From Candidatus Competibacteraceae bacterium (GTDB taxonomy: Bacteria; Pseudomonadota; Gammaproteobacteria; Competibacterales; Competibacteraceae), in NCBI GenBank assembly GCA_003989085.1, contig RXIV01000003.1:62001-126000 (forward strand): a stretch of DNA of 64,000 nt. The letters are read 5' to 3'. The translations under genes were made by a program, and so were the position numbers. The stretch's first letter is position 1. Every line of letters starts with the position of its first letter. The notes beneath the pieces were generated by a model. That model had not been told where the DNA came from, did not search any database, and worked only from the letters and a program-made list of their open reading frames with translations. Positions 29,975 through 38,767 of this stretch are shown here, piece after piece.

Positions 29975-31201
29975 ATGAGCCAGATTCGCGTCACTAACCT
30001 CGGCAAAGCCTATAAACGCTACCCCAGCCGAGGGGCGCGTCTGCTGGAATGGTTTGTCCCCGGCGGGCGGCCCCGCCATCAGGCGCATTGGGTGATGCGC
30101 GGCGTGAGTTTCAATGTAGCGCCCGGTGAAGCAGTCGGCATCATCGGCAATAACGGCGCTGGTAAAAGCACCCTGCTCAAAATCATCACCGGCACCACCC
30201 AGGCCAGTGAAGGCTCGGTCGAAGTCACTGGACGGATCGCGGCGTTGCTGGAACTGGGCATGGGCTTTCACCCCGACTTCACTGGCCGGCAAAACGTTTT
30301 CATGGCCGGCCAACTGCTCGGCCACTCCGTCGCCACCCTGCAACAGCATTTCGCCGAAATCGAAGCCTTCGCCGAAATCGGTGATTACATTGACCAGCCG
30401 GTGCGCACTTACTCCAGCGGGATGCAAGTGCGGCTGGCCTTCAGCGTGGCGACCGCGATTCGCCCCGACATCCTGATCGTTGATGAAGCCCTGTCGGTCG
30501 GCGATGCCTATTTTCAGCACAAGAGCTTCGCCCGGATTCGCCAGTTTCGCGACCAGGGCACGACCCTGCTGTTCGTGTCCCACAGTCCCGGCGCGGTCAA
30601 AACTCTCTGCAACCGCGCCATCCTGCTGGATCAGGGCATCATGGCCCGCGACGGCGCGCCCGACGAGGTGCTGGACTACTACAATGCAGTCATTGCCCGG
30701 TTGGAAAGCGAACAGCAAATTCGTGAACTGGAAGCGGGCTCCGGAAAAAACAGCATCCGTTCCGGCAATCAGGCGGCGGTGATCGAAGCCGTAGAGATGC
30801 TTTCGGGTGACCAAAGCAGCCGGGCAGTGCAAGTCGGCGATCCGGTGCGCTTCCAGGTTGACATCGCGGTGAACGAAGATCTCGACGAACTGACCGTTGG
30901 CCTACTGATCCGGGATCGGCTGGGTAATGATGTGTTCGGCACCAATACCTGGCATCTGGGCACCAGCCGCCAACAACTCCGTGTCAATGAACATTGTCGG
31001 GTAGAATTTCAGACGCCGGCGCTGAATCTGGGGGTGGGCAATTACAGTGTCAGCTTTGCCCTGCACAGCGGCGATGCCCATGTCGCCAATAATTACGACT
31101 GGTGGAACCGGGCGCTGGTGTTTCAAGTCGTGCCGGGGAGCGGTTGCCGGGCTATCGGGGCAGCGTATCTGCCCATTCTGAGTCATTGGAGTGGGATATG
31201 A
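29975..31201 (+). CDS. wzt: Polysaccharide ABC transporter ATPase (Wzt-type) with C-terminal sugar-binding domain
   Basis: Nucleotide-binding subunit of the Wzm/Wzt exporter. Walker A GNNGAGKST at residues 58-66, ABC signature YSSGMQVRLAFSVA near 148, Walker B ILIVDEALSVGD, H-loop FVSHSPGAV. After about residue 250 comes a beta-rich extension of some 155 residues (VQVGDPVRFQVDIAV ... NVFGTNTWHLG-like pattern, NLGVGNYSVSFALHSGD), the Wzt C-terminal carbohydrate-binding domain. In E. coli O8/O9a this domain recognises the capped chain end before export. 408 residues from ATG 29975; the frame extends 34 codons back into the repeat region. Confidence 0.92.
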   Translation: MSQIRVTNLGKAYKRYPSRGARLLEWFVPGGRPRHQAHWVMRGVSFNVAPGEAVGIIGNNGAGKSTLLKIITGTTQASEGSVEVTGRIAALLELGMGFHPDFTGRQNVFMAGQLLGHSVATLQQHFAEIEAFAEIGDYIDQPVRTYSSGMQVRLAFSVATAIRPDILIVDEALSVGDAYFQHKSFARIRQFRDQGTTLLFVSHSPGAVKTLCNRAILLDQGIMARDGAPDEVLDYYNAVIARLESEQQIRELEAGSGKNSIRSGNQAAVIEAVEMLSGDQSSRAVQVGDPVRFQVDIAVNEDLDELTVGLLIRDRLGNDVFGTNTWHLGTSRQQLRVNEHCRVEFQTPALNLGVGNYSVSFALHSGDAHVANNYDWWNRALVFQVVPGSGCRAIGAAYLPILSHWSGI

Positions 31202-31221
31202 AGTGTGGTTGCACCTACCCG

Positions 31222-31282
31222 TGAAATCCCCCCTTACCCTCCTTTGCCATAAGGGGGAAGCTGCGTCAGCGGCGGGGGGATT
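31222..31282. repeat. Diverged C/G-run hairpin repeat
   Basis: GAAATCCCCCC then CCTCCTTTGCCATAAGGGGG, and after a 15-nt insert GGGGGGATTA: the same outer and inner arms as the repeats at 24404 and 29765, but with an interrupted inner stem. Lies between wzt and the methyltransferase gene. Confidence 0.65.
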
Positions 31283-31329
31283 AAGTCCCAACCACCGGTG
31301 TGTTCATCACTTGAACAGGATCGCTATAG

Positions 31330-33135
31330 ATGCAGAGCTTGATCGCAGCGAATAATCCAGAAATTGACGTGGATCTGTTGATGCAGCGGATTCGCGAGGA
31401 AATCGCCCAGCGCCCGACGGACAGCGCCCCGCCCGGTGGGTCGGTCCGCCCTGCTCAGCCTGCACCGCCGCTCAACGATATGCTTCGCGCCCTGACTGAA
31501 ACCGCAACAGTCGCAGCCTTGCCGCAAAAATCCGTTTATGCCTTGCGCGACTTTCTCGATTACCACGATGAAGCCTTCATCGTGAATGCCTATCGGGGCG
31601 TGTTGCGGCGGGAGCCGGATTCCAGCGGGATGACGGATTTCCTCGGCAAGCTGCGCCACGGCGACTACACCAAAATCGAAATTCTGGGACGCCTGCGCTT
31701 CTCCCCGGAAGGGCGACGCCACGGGGTCCGCATCCGGGGTCTGATAGCGCCGTTCGCGCTGCAAACCGCCTGCCGCCTGCCGGTGTTGGGTTACGGTATC
31801 GCCTGGCTGAATTTCATCCTCCGCCTGCCAGTGCTGATCAGAAACTGGCAACGCTTTGAGGCGCATAGCGCCTTTCGTGCTGACCAGAATCACCGTGTTC
31901 TCGCCGAATCGATCCGCCAGATGAGCGGCTTTCTTGGACAACTCCAGCGTGACGCCAGCCAGCTCGCTGAAGGCAAGGCCAGCCAGGCCGATTTCTGTGA
32001 TCTCCGGGAAAAGATACAGCAGATGCAGCAACGGACTGACGAAAAGGCCAGCCAGCAGCAGCTTACTGACCTTTCCCAGCAGCTTCAGGACGCCCTCGCC
32101 CACACCGTCTCCCAACAACAGTTGGCCGAGGTGCAACAACAGTTAGCCGAGGCGCGGCAGCAAGTGCAGGACGCCCTCGCCCACACCGCTTCCCAGCAAC
32201 AGTTGGCCGAGGTGCAGCAGCAGTTAACCGAGGCGCGGCAACAAGTGCAGGACGCTCTCGCCCACACCGCCTCCCAGCAACAGTTGGCCGAGGCGCAACA
32301 ACAGGTGCAGGAGGTCTTGGGCGACCTGCGCCGCCAACTCTTCGATCACAAACGCACCCTTCTAGATCAGCAACGCCGCCTTGGCCTGTTGCTGGAAGAG
32401 GCCCGAAAACGGTTGCCGGCCCCGCTCAATTCCGAACAACTCAATGCGATGCTCAATGAAGATGAACATCGGCTGGACGCGATGTACGCCACCTTCGAGG
32501 ACCAGTTTCGGGGAACGCGGGAAGACATCAAACAGCGGCAACGGATTTACCTTCCGCTCATTCAGCAATGCCAGGCCGGCACGGATCATGCGCCAGTGCT
32601 GGATGTTGGTTGCGGGCGCGGCGAATGGTTGGAGTTGTTGCGCGATCAGCGTCTGGTCGGGCGTGGGGTCGATTTGAACCGAGTCTTTGTGCAACAGTGT
32701 CTGGAAGATCATCTGCACGTCATTGAGCAGGACGCCATCGCCTATTTGCGTAGCCTGCCCCATCACGTGCTGGGCGCAATCACCGGTTTCCATATCATTG
32801 AGCATCTGCCGATTCGCACCCTGATCGCCTTATTCGACGAGGCGCTGCGGGTTCTTCAGCCGGGCGGAGTGGCGATCTTTGAAACGCCCAATCCTGGCAA
32901 TCTGCTGGTGGGAAGCTGCAATTTCTATCTGGATCCCACGCACCGCAACCCCTTGCCTGCGCCGCTGAGTCGCTATCTGATCGAGGCGCGGGGATTTGTC
33001 CGGGCCGAGATCATCGAACTGCATCCTTTCGATGTCGGCAACCATTTCAGCGATGGCCCGCCCGCGACCATGAACCGGCTCAACCAGCACTTTTTCGGGC
33101 CGCAGGATTACGCTGTCGTGGCCTACAAAGCTTGA
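31330..33135 (+). CDS. DUF4214 - coiled coil - SAM methyltransferase (possible chain-terminating ruler)
   Basis: 601 residues in three parts. About 65-125: DUF4214-like (DEAFIVNAYRGVLRREPDSS, GMTDFLGKLRHGDYTKIEIL). About 195-390: long Gln/Ala-rich coiled coil with a repeated 27-residue unit (DALAHTASQQQLAEVQQQL...). About 420-580: class I methyltransferase with VLDVGCGRGEWLELL (SAM motif I), GRGVDLN, FHIIEHLP and VLQPGGVAIFETPNP. Methyltransferases of this type sit beside ABC-exported O-antigens whose chain ends are methyl-capped. In E. coli WbdD a coiled coil sets chain length; here domain order differs and no kinase domain is seen. Function as cap and ruler is an inference from architecture and from the adjacent Wzt sugar-binding domain. 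Confidence 0.8.
   Translation: MQSLIAANNPEIDVDLLMQRIREEIAQRPTDSAPPGGSVRPAQPAPPLNDMLRALTETATVAALPQKSVYALRDFLDYHDEAFIVNAYRGVLRREPDSSGMTDFLGKLRHGDYTKIEILGRLRFSPEGRRHGVRIRGLIAPFALQTACRLPVLGYGIAWLNFILRLPVLIRNWQRFEAHSAFRADQNHRVLAESIRQMSGFLGQLQRDASQLAEGKASQADFCDLREKIQQMQQRTDEKASQQQLTDLSQQLQDALAHTVSQQQLAEVQQQLAEARQQVQDALAHTASQQQLAEVQQQLTEARQQVQDALAHTASQQQLAEAQQQVQEVLGDLRRQLFDHKRTLLDQQRRLGLLLEEARKRLPAPLNSEQLNAMLNEDEHRLDAMYATFEDQFRGTREDIKQRQRIYLPLIQQCQAGTDHAPVLDVGCGRGEWLELLRDQRLVGRGVDLNRVFVQQCLEDHLHVIEQDAIAYLRSLPHHVLGAITGFHIIEHLPIRTLIALFDEALRVLQPGGVAIFETPNPGNLLVGSCNFYLDPTHRNPLPAPLSRYLIEARGFVRAEIIELHPFDVGNHFSDGPPATMNRLNQHFFGPQDYAVVAYKA
32089..32310 (+). repeat. 81-bp tandem repeat inside the coiled-coil coding region
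   Basis: Two full 81-bp units (32089-32169 and 32170-32250) and a third of 60 bp (32251-32310), all in frame, nearly identical, each beginning GACGC(C/T)CTCGCCCACACC. Each full unit codes for 27 residues, which would keep a coiled coil in register approximately every four heptads less one residue. The third copy lacks seven residues, a length that suggests one heptad was dropped. Confidence 0.92.
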
Positions 33136-33182
33136 TCCTGATTCAAAATCCAGTCTGAATCTCTTAACGAACCACAAAACTC

Positions 33183-36100
33183 ATGGCGATCATTCCTGCT
33201 GCAATCCACCAATTCGCTCCAGGTTGCGATGTCGGTGACGGTATTACCAACGGGATGTTTTTTACCCAAAAGATATTGCGTTCGCTGGGAGTCCGCTCGG
33301 AAATTTTTAGCATCCATATTCCCGAAGCGCTGACGGGGGTTATCAAAAACTACCGTGATTACTCCAGTCAGCCCAATCAGATTCTGATGGTTCATCATTC
33401 CATGGGAACTGCCCACTGGGATTGGGTCGCTCGACAAACTGCGGCCAAGATTATGATTTATCATAATATCACCCCGGCGGAGTTCTTCCCCGAAGATTCT
33501 TTCCTGCGCCATCATGCTGAACTAGGCAGAAAGCAGCTTGGCGACAGCGCATCCTGGTTTATCGGCGCTATTGGCGATTCTGAATACAATTCGGCTGAGT
33601 TGGTGGAAGCCCACTATCACCCCGTTGCGACTATTCCGCTGCTGGTTGATCTCGAAAAAACCGTGACCGCGCCTTGGGATCAAGGCATCGTAGACCGGCA
33701 TCAAGACACGTTTAACCTGCTATTCGTTGGCAGAATTGCTGAGAACAAGAAACAGCATGAGTTGGTAGAGCTGTTTGCTTACTTCAAGCAACTTTATTCC
33801 GGGCCGGCAAAACTGGTTTTAGTCGGGGGGGCGACTTCACTAAGCTATGAAAAACAGATCTGGGAAGCTATTCATCATCATCAATTACAAGCGGATGTTG
33901 AACTGCCGGGAAAAGTAAGCAGTGATGCGCTGCATGGCTATTATCGAGCGGCGGATGTCTTTGTTTGTCTAAGTGAGCATGAAGGCTTCGGTATGCCGAT
34001 GATCGAGGCAATGTGTTTCGATATTCCTGTGATCGCTTTCAACAGCAGCAATATCGCCAATACCCTGGGCCAATCAGGAATTTTATTTAACCAGAAACGG
34101 CTGGCTGAAATGGCTGCCTGTATTAAATTGCTGGCGGAACACGCCGAGTTCAGACGGCGGATTAAACGCTCCCAGCGCCATAATTTGAACCGCTTTTCTT
34201 TCAACACGGTGCGGACACAATTAGTCAATTTTCTCAGCGAGTTGGGGATCAACGCAGATAGCGCCACTGCCCAGAGCCAGGATCACTCCCCCGTCCAGTA
34301 TCAAATTGAAGGCCCCTTTGACAGCAGCTATAGCCTGGCTTTAGTCAATCGTGAGCTGGCGCTGGCTTTGCGTCAGAAAGTGGACAAAGTGGCGCTGCAT
34401 TCTACTGATGGCCCTGGTGATTTTCCGCCAAATTCTGATTTTCTAAGGGCCAATCCAGATATAGCCGCCCTGTGGCGAAACAGTGGAATTCCTTGGTATC
34501 CCGAGGCCGTAGTCAGGAACCTGTACCCGCCAAGAGTAATGGATATTCGCGGTCTCACCACCGTGCTGGGTAGCTATGGATGGGAAGAATCGTCGTTTCC
34601 CCCAGCGTGGATCGATAGTTTCAACCGGCGTCTTAATCTGGTAGCTACTATGTCCACCTATGTGAACAAGACCTTGATCGATAATGGCCTGAGTAAGCCG
34701 TGCAGCACCGTTGGCATTGGTGTTGATCATATCCTGACAGTTGAAGCAGAGCCGCTTCATCTCAATTTGAGAGCCGGCTTTCGTTTCCTACATAACTCCT
34801 CCGCTTTTCCCAGAAAAGGCGTTGATGTATTGCTAAGCGCTTGGGGCCAGGCCTTCAATGCCCGTGATCCTGTAGTGCTAATCATTAAAACCTTTCCCAA
34901 TCCGCACAATACGGTTAAGGAACAAATTGCCCGTTTGTCCAGTGACTATCCTGATCATGCGCCTATTCAGTTAATCAATGAAGATATTTCACCGGGCGCT
35001 CTGGTCAGTTTATATAGAGCATGCAATGCCTTAGTCGCGCCCAGTCGCGGCGAGGGCTTCGGTTTGCCGATGGCTGAGGCCATGCTCTTTAACTTGCCAG
35101 TCATCGTTACCGGCTATGGCGGGCAAAGCGATTTTTGCACCGAAGAAACTGCCTGGTTAATTGATTACCACTTTGCCAAAGCACAAACTCACATGGGCCT
35201 GTACGACTCGCTATGGACTGAACCCAGCGCCGAACATCTGGCCGAACTGATGCGGCAGGTCTGGCAGTCTCCTAGTGAAGTGATCAAGCAGCGCACCACC
35301 CTTGCCAGAAATGTAATTTTATCCCGTTTCACTTGGAGCATGGTCGCGGATCGCCTGATATCGGCGGTGAAGGCGCTCGATCAAAAGCCTCTATTTAATC
35401 CAAATCCACGCATTGCCTGGGTTAGCACCTGGAATACTAAATGCGGGATTGCCACTTATTCGAAATACCTGGTCTCGCCACTGGATTCATCAAGGGTTTT
35501 CATTCTGGCTAATCGGACAAATGAATTAACGGATAAAGATGAGGCTAATGTGTTCCGGTGCTGGGATATGGGCTGGCAGGATCAACTGGATGATATTCAT
35601 GCGCTGACTAGGACACTCTCTATCAGTAGCCTGGTCATCCAATTTAACTTCGGTTTTTTTAAACTTGAGTTTTTAGCGAGGCTGATTAATAAATTAAGTG
35701 ATGACGGCATAAAAATCTACCTTTTTCCACATTCGACTGCAGATGTGGTTAAACCTGACTTTCATGCCTCTTTAAAAACAATCACATCGACGCTCAGCAG
35801 AGTTGATCGTATTTTAGTCCATAGTTTATCTGATTTGAATCGGCTCAAGGATTTCGGGCTGGTCAGAAACGTCACTTTATTCCCGCATGGTGTTATCCTG
35901 CCGCAGGAGGGCAATCAACGATTAGCGATTAGGGAAAAAATGGGGATCGTTAATAAGAAAATTATTGCATCCTATGGCTTTCTGTTAGCCCACAAAGGCA
36001 TTGCCCAACTGATTGAAGCCTTCGCCAGACTGCTTGCTGAATTTGACGATCTTCATTTGCTACTGGTCAACGCCTGCTACCCGGTTGCGGAATCCAGCAG

Positions 36101-36518
36101 AGAACAACAGCGCTGCAAGCAACTGATTCAGGAGCTGGGAATTGCTGCACATGTTACGATGATTAACGATTTTCTGCCTAATGAAGAATCGTTAAGCTTG
36201 CTTAATCTAGCGGAAGTTATTGTCTTCCCTTATCAGGATACTCAAGAATCCGCCAGTGGCGCTGTCAGGCAGGGTTTAGCGGCTAACCGGCCCGTGCTTT
36301 GCTCGCCTTTAACTATCTTCGCCGATATTGCTGATGCAGTGTTGTTTTTGCCTGGCAGGTCGGTGAGCGACATTCAACAGGGAATCGGCGATTTTTTAAA
36401 AACGCCCGAGCAGATTGATAAACAAATCCACCGCCAATTCCAATGGTGTGCGGCGCACCATTGGAATTTATTAGCCCAACGACTCTGGAATATGATCGTC
36501 GGCATTGAGGCCAATTAA
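33183..36518 (+). CDS. Three-domain GT4-type glycosyltransferase (triple fusion)
   Basis: 1111 residues made of three consecutive GT-B/GT4-like units. Unit 1 (about 1-360): LLFVGRIAENKKQHELVELF and SEHEGFGMPMIEAM (E..GFG.P..EAM nucleotide-sugar motif). Unit 2 (about 370-760): FRFLHNSSAFPRKGVDVLLS and SRGEGFGLPMAEAM. Unit 3 (about 765-1111): opens with PRIAWVSTWNTKCGIATYSK, has IIASYGFLLAHKGIAQLIEA, and a degenerate donor motif FPYQDTQESASGAVRQGLA. Would extend the polysaccharide chain with up to three linkages. The gene is visibly more AT-rich than its neighbours, so it may have been acquired separately. Located between the methyltransferase and a GtrB-like gene. Confidence 0.88.
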   Translation: MAIIPAAIHQFAPGCDVGDGITNGMFFTQKILRSLGVRSEIFSIHIPEALTGVIKNYRDYSSQPNQILMVHHSMGTAHWDWVARQTAAKIMIYHNITPAEFFPEDSFLRHHAELGRKQLGDSASWFIGAIGDSEYNSAELVEAHYHPVATIPLLVDLEKTVTAPWDQGIVDRHQDTFNLLFVGRIAENKKQHELVELFAYFKQLYSGPAKLVLVGGATSLSYEKQIWEAIHHHQLQADVELPGKVSSDALHGYYRAADVFVCLSEHEGFGMPMIEAMCFDIPVIAFNSSNIANTLGQSGILFNQKRLAEMAACIKLLAEHAEFRRRIKRSQRHNLNRFSFNTVRTQLVNFLSELGINADSATAQSQDHSPVQYQIEGPFDSSYSLALVNRELALALRQKVDKVALHSTDGPGDFPPNSDFLRANPDIAALWRNSGIPWYPEAVVRNLYPPRVMDIRGLTTVLGSYGWEESSFPPAWIDSFNRRLNLVATMSTYVNKTLIDNGLSKPCSTVGIGVDHILTVEAEPLHLNLRAGFRFLHNSSAFPRKGVDVLLSAWGQAFNARDPVVLIIKTFPNPHNTVKEQIARLSSDYPDHAPIQLINEDISPGALVSLYRACNALVAPSRGEGFGLPMAEAMLFNLPVIVTGYGGQSDFCTEETAWLIDYHFAKAQTHMGLYDSLWTEPSAEHLAELMRQVWQSPSEVIKQRTTLARNVILSRFTWSMVADRLISAVKALDQKPLFNPNPRIAWVSTWNTKCGIATYSKYLVSPLDSSRVFILANRTNELTDKDEANVFRCWDMGWQDQLDDIHALTRTLSISSLVIQFNFGFFKLEFLARLINKLSDDGIKIYLFPHSTADVVKPDFHASLKTITSTLSRVDRILVHSLSDLNRLKDFGLVRNVTLFPHGVILPQEGNQRLAIREKMGIVNKKIIASYGFLLAHKGIAQLIEAFARLLAEFDDLHLLLVNACYPVAESSREQQRCKQLIQELGIAAHVTMINDFLPNEESLSLLNLAEVIVFPYQDTQESASGAVRQGLAANRPVLCSPLTIFADIADAVLFLPGRSVSDIQQGIGDFLKTPEQIDKQIHRQFQWCAAHHWNLLAQRLWNMIVGIEAN

Positions 36519-36524
36519 ATATCC

Positions 36525-37595
36525 ATGATACACAACAGATTTGTTCTCTCTTCCCGGCCAACACACCCGACTGGCGTCTCCGAACCCCCCGCTACGACCG
36601 CTCATCGTCCCCGTATTTCCTTGGTCGCCCCCTGCTACAACGAGGAGGCGGTTTTGCCGGAACTTTATCAACGCTGCACCCGAACCTTGACCGAGGCCAC
36701 CGGCGGCGACTACGAACTGATCCTGGTCAATGACGGGTCGACGGACGCTACCTGGACTATAATTAGCAAACTGGCCGAAGGCGATCCCCACTTGGTGGGC
36801 ATTGATCTCTCACGCAACTTCGGTCACCAGCGGGCGCTGACCGCCGGGTTAAGCATGGCGCGTGGCGAAGCTATCTTTGTGATCGATGCTGACCTGCAAG
36901 ATCCCCCTGAACTACTTGGTGAAATGCTGCGGCTGCTCGACGCTGGCGCTGATGTGGTCTACGGCCAGCGCCTTAGCCGGGAGGCGGAAAGCCGCTTCAA
37001 GCGCTGGAGCGCCGCCGCCTTTTACCGGTTGCTGACCCGGTTGAGCGAGGTTGATATTCCCCCAGACACCGGCGACTTTCGACTGATGCGCCGCTCGGTA
37101 GTCGAAGCGCTGCTGTCCATGCCCGAATATCACCGCTTCGTGCGCGGCATGGTGGCCTGGCTAGGCTTCAAACAACTCCCATTACGCTACCATCGCGAAA
37201 AACGCTTCGCTGGTGTTACCAAATACCCACTGCGGCGGATGCTGCGTCTGGCAACCGACGCCATCACCAGTTTTTCCATCGCACCGCTGCGGGTTAGCGC
37301 CTATTTTGGCTTCCTGTTCAGCGGATTCGCTCTGCTGAGCCTGCTTTACATCCTGGGTTCCTGGTTATTTTTCAACGCTGTGCCCGGTTGGACCAGTCTG
37401 ATGGCGCTGACCGCCATTATCGGCGGCGTTCAGTTGATTGCGGTCGGAGTTATGGGCGAATACCTGGGCCGGATTTATCTTGAAGTTAAACACCGCCCAA
37501 ATTTTATTATTCGAGAAATCACCAGTGTTCACCCCTGCCCCCCAACCCTCTCTCTTGGTGGGGAGGATAGGGCGGCACCATTGCCATCGGACTAG
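36525..37595 (+). CDS. Polyprenyl-phosphate glycosyltransferase (GtrB/DPM1/ArnC-like)
   Basis: GT2 enzyme that moves a sugar from NDP-sugar to undecaprenyl phosphate on the cytoplasmic face. RISLVAPCYNEEAVLPELYQ, LILVNDGSTDATW, IDLSRNFGHQRALTAGL and VIDADLQDPPELL (metal-binding DxD region) are diagnostic, then two C-terminal membrane helices (about 255-320) and YLGRIYLEVKHRPNFIIREI. The last 24 codons read through a C-rich repeat (VHPCPPTLSLGGEDRAAPLP) rather than family sequence, so the native stop appears to have been lost to a repeat insertion. Six bases after the triple glycosyltransferase stop. Confidence 0.9.
   Translation: MIHNRFVLSSRPTHPTGVSEPPATTAHRPRISLVAPCYNEEAVLPELYQRCTRTLTEATGGDYELILVNDGSTDATWTIISKLAEGDPHLVGIDLSRNFGHQRALTAGLSMARGEAIFVIDADLQDPPELLGEMLRLLDAGADVVYGQRLSREAESRFKRWSAAAFYRLLTRLSEVDIPPDTGDFRLMRRSVVEALLSMPEYHRFVRGMVAWLGFKQLPLRYHREKRFAGVTKYPLRRMLRLATDAITSFSIAPLRVSAYFGFLFSGFALLSLLYILGSWLFFNAVPGWTSLMALTAIIGGVQLIAVGVMGEYLGRIYLEVKHRPNFIIREITSVHPCPPTLSLGGEDRAAPLPSD
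37536..37575. repeat. C-rich hairpin repeat inside the 3' end of the GtrB-like gene
   Basis: CCCCCCAACCCTCTCTCTTGGTGGGGAGG forms an imperfect hairpin resembling the intergenic repeats of the window, and codes for the atypical tail of the upstream glycosyltransferase. Similarity to the other repeats is partial. Confidence 0.5.
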
Positions 37596-37601
37596 CTGCT
37601 G

Positions 37602-38753
37602 ATGCGCTGGATTGTAGCTCTCCGTAGTCGCCTTGGCCCCTATGCCCAAATTTTGCTGATCTTCCTGGCGTCTCGACTGATGCTGACTGTCATTGGAGTG
37701 CTGACTTTAGCCAATTTCGGCGATCCATCCACCCAGGTTCACTGGTTCAACTGGGAGAATATTGCGAATCTTTATGCCCGCTGGGATTCAAACTGGTATC
37801 TGTCCATTATCGAGAATGGCTATAGCCGTATTGAAGTAGCCGAGCAATCAGGCGCTACTAATTTCGCCTTTTTTCCGTTCTATCCCTTGCTGGTGATTGC
37901 TGTTCAACATTTATTGGGAATTTCCTCTATCACTGCTGGAGTACTAGTCAGTAATCTGGCTTTTATTGCGGCACTGCTGCTCATTTTTGAATATGCGCAG
38001 GTCATAGGATTTTCCCGTCGGGTGGGAATCATGACGGTCCTGCTGTTATGCTTTGTCCCGCAAGGTTTCATCTTTTCTGCACTCTACACGGAAAGCACAT
38101 TTTTACTGTTGCTGGTCGCTGCGATGTATGCGCTGCGTCACCAGTTTTATCTAGTCTCTGGCCTGTGTGCAGCGTTGCTGTCCGCTACCCGCGCTAATGG
38201 GGTGTTCTTTATGGTATTTGCCGCAATCTGGCTGCTGCGCCAGCATGGGTTGCGCTCATTGCTTTATCCTTGGCGACATCCTGAACCTCTGTTACCCATT
38301 GCCCTGGCACCACTGGGACTGGTGATATTCTGGTGGTTCTGCTTTCTCACGACGGGCGATGCTTTTGCCCAAGCCTCCACTGCCTGGCACGGCTGGGGCT
38401 GGCAGGCTGATTTACCCTGGCGTAATTTGGCGGATCACCTGAGTTCGACCAACCCGAACGCACGGTTTTGGGCAACGAGCAGCCTAGTCGCATTTGTGCT
38501 CTCTTTCCTGCTGCTTCGACTCAAGCTCTATGAAGAATTTGCCTTTTGCCTCAGCATCATGTTGCTTTACTGGAGTGGGGTATTACCTAATTCCCTGCTG
38601 CGCTATTCCATCGTGTTATTCCCGGTTTTTATCGGCATCTCCAGCGCACTTGAAGAACATCCATTGCTGCTCTGGCTCTGGTTAAGTCTGTGCAGTTTAC
38701 TGAACGGCTTTCTGATGACGGCCTGGACGGCCAGTCGCGAGATCAGCATTTGA
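37602..38753 (+). CDS. PIG-V-like membrane mannosyltransferase family protein
   Basis: 383 residues with about nine membrane helices. Family features of the bacterial PIG-V-like GT-C proteins: NWENIANLYARWDSNWYLSI followed by IENGYS (RWDSxWY motif in the first periplasmic loop, carrying the likely catalytic Asp), NFAFFPFYPLL, ALYTESTFLLLLVAAMYALR and ATRANGVFF. Uses a polyprenyl-phosphate sugar donor in the periplasm. Follows a GtrB-like gene by six bases, so donor maker and donor user are paired. Confidence 0.85.
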   Translation: MRWIVALRSRLGPYAQILLIFLASRLMLTVIGVLTLANFGDPSTQVHWFNWENIANLYARWDSNWYLSIIENGYSRIEVAEQSGATNFAFFPFYPLLVIAVQHLLGISSITAGVLVSNLAFIAALLLIFEYAQVIGFSRRVGIMTVLLLCFVPQGFIFSALYTESTFLLLLVAAMYALRHQFYLVSGLCAALLSATRANGVFFMVFAAIWLLRQHGLRSLLYPWRHPEPLLPIALAPLGLVIFWWFCFLTTGDAFAQASTAWHGWGWQADLPWRNLADHLSSTNPNARFWATSSLVAFVLSFLLLRLKLYEEFAFCLSIMLLYWSGVLPNSLLRYSIVLFPVFIGISSALEEHPLLLWLWLSLCSLLNGFLMTAWTASREISI

Positions 38754-38767
38754 ATTCGTTACATATT

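Noticed and set aside
32085..32267. Cysteine-rich repeat protein on the minus strand
   Set aside because: It is the antisense reading of the Gln-rich coiled-coil repeat (CAG/CAA codons reversed give Cys/Leu-type codons); no start signal or context.
31330..33135. WbdD ortholog
   Set aside because: No kinase domain can be recognised and the domain order (DUF4214, coil, methyltransferase) is different, so only the functional analogy is kept.
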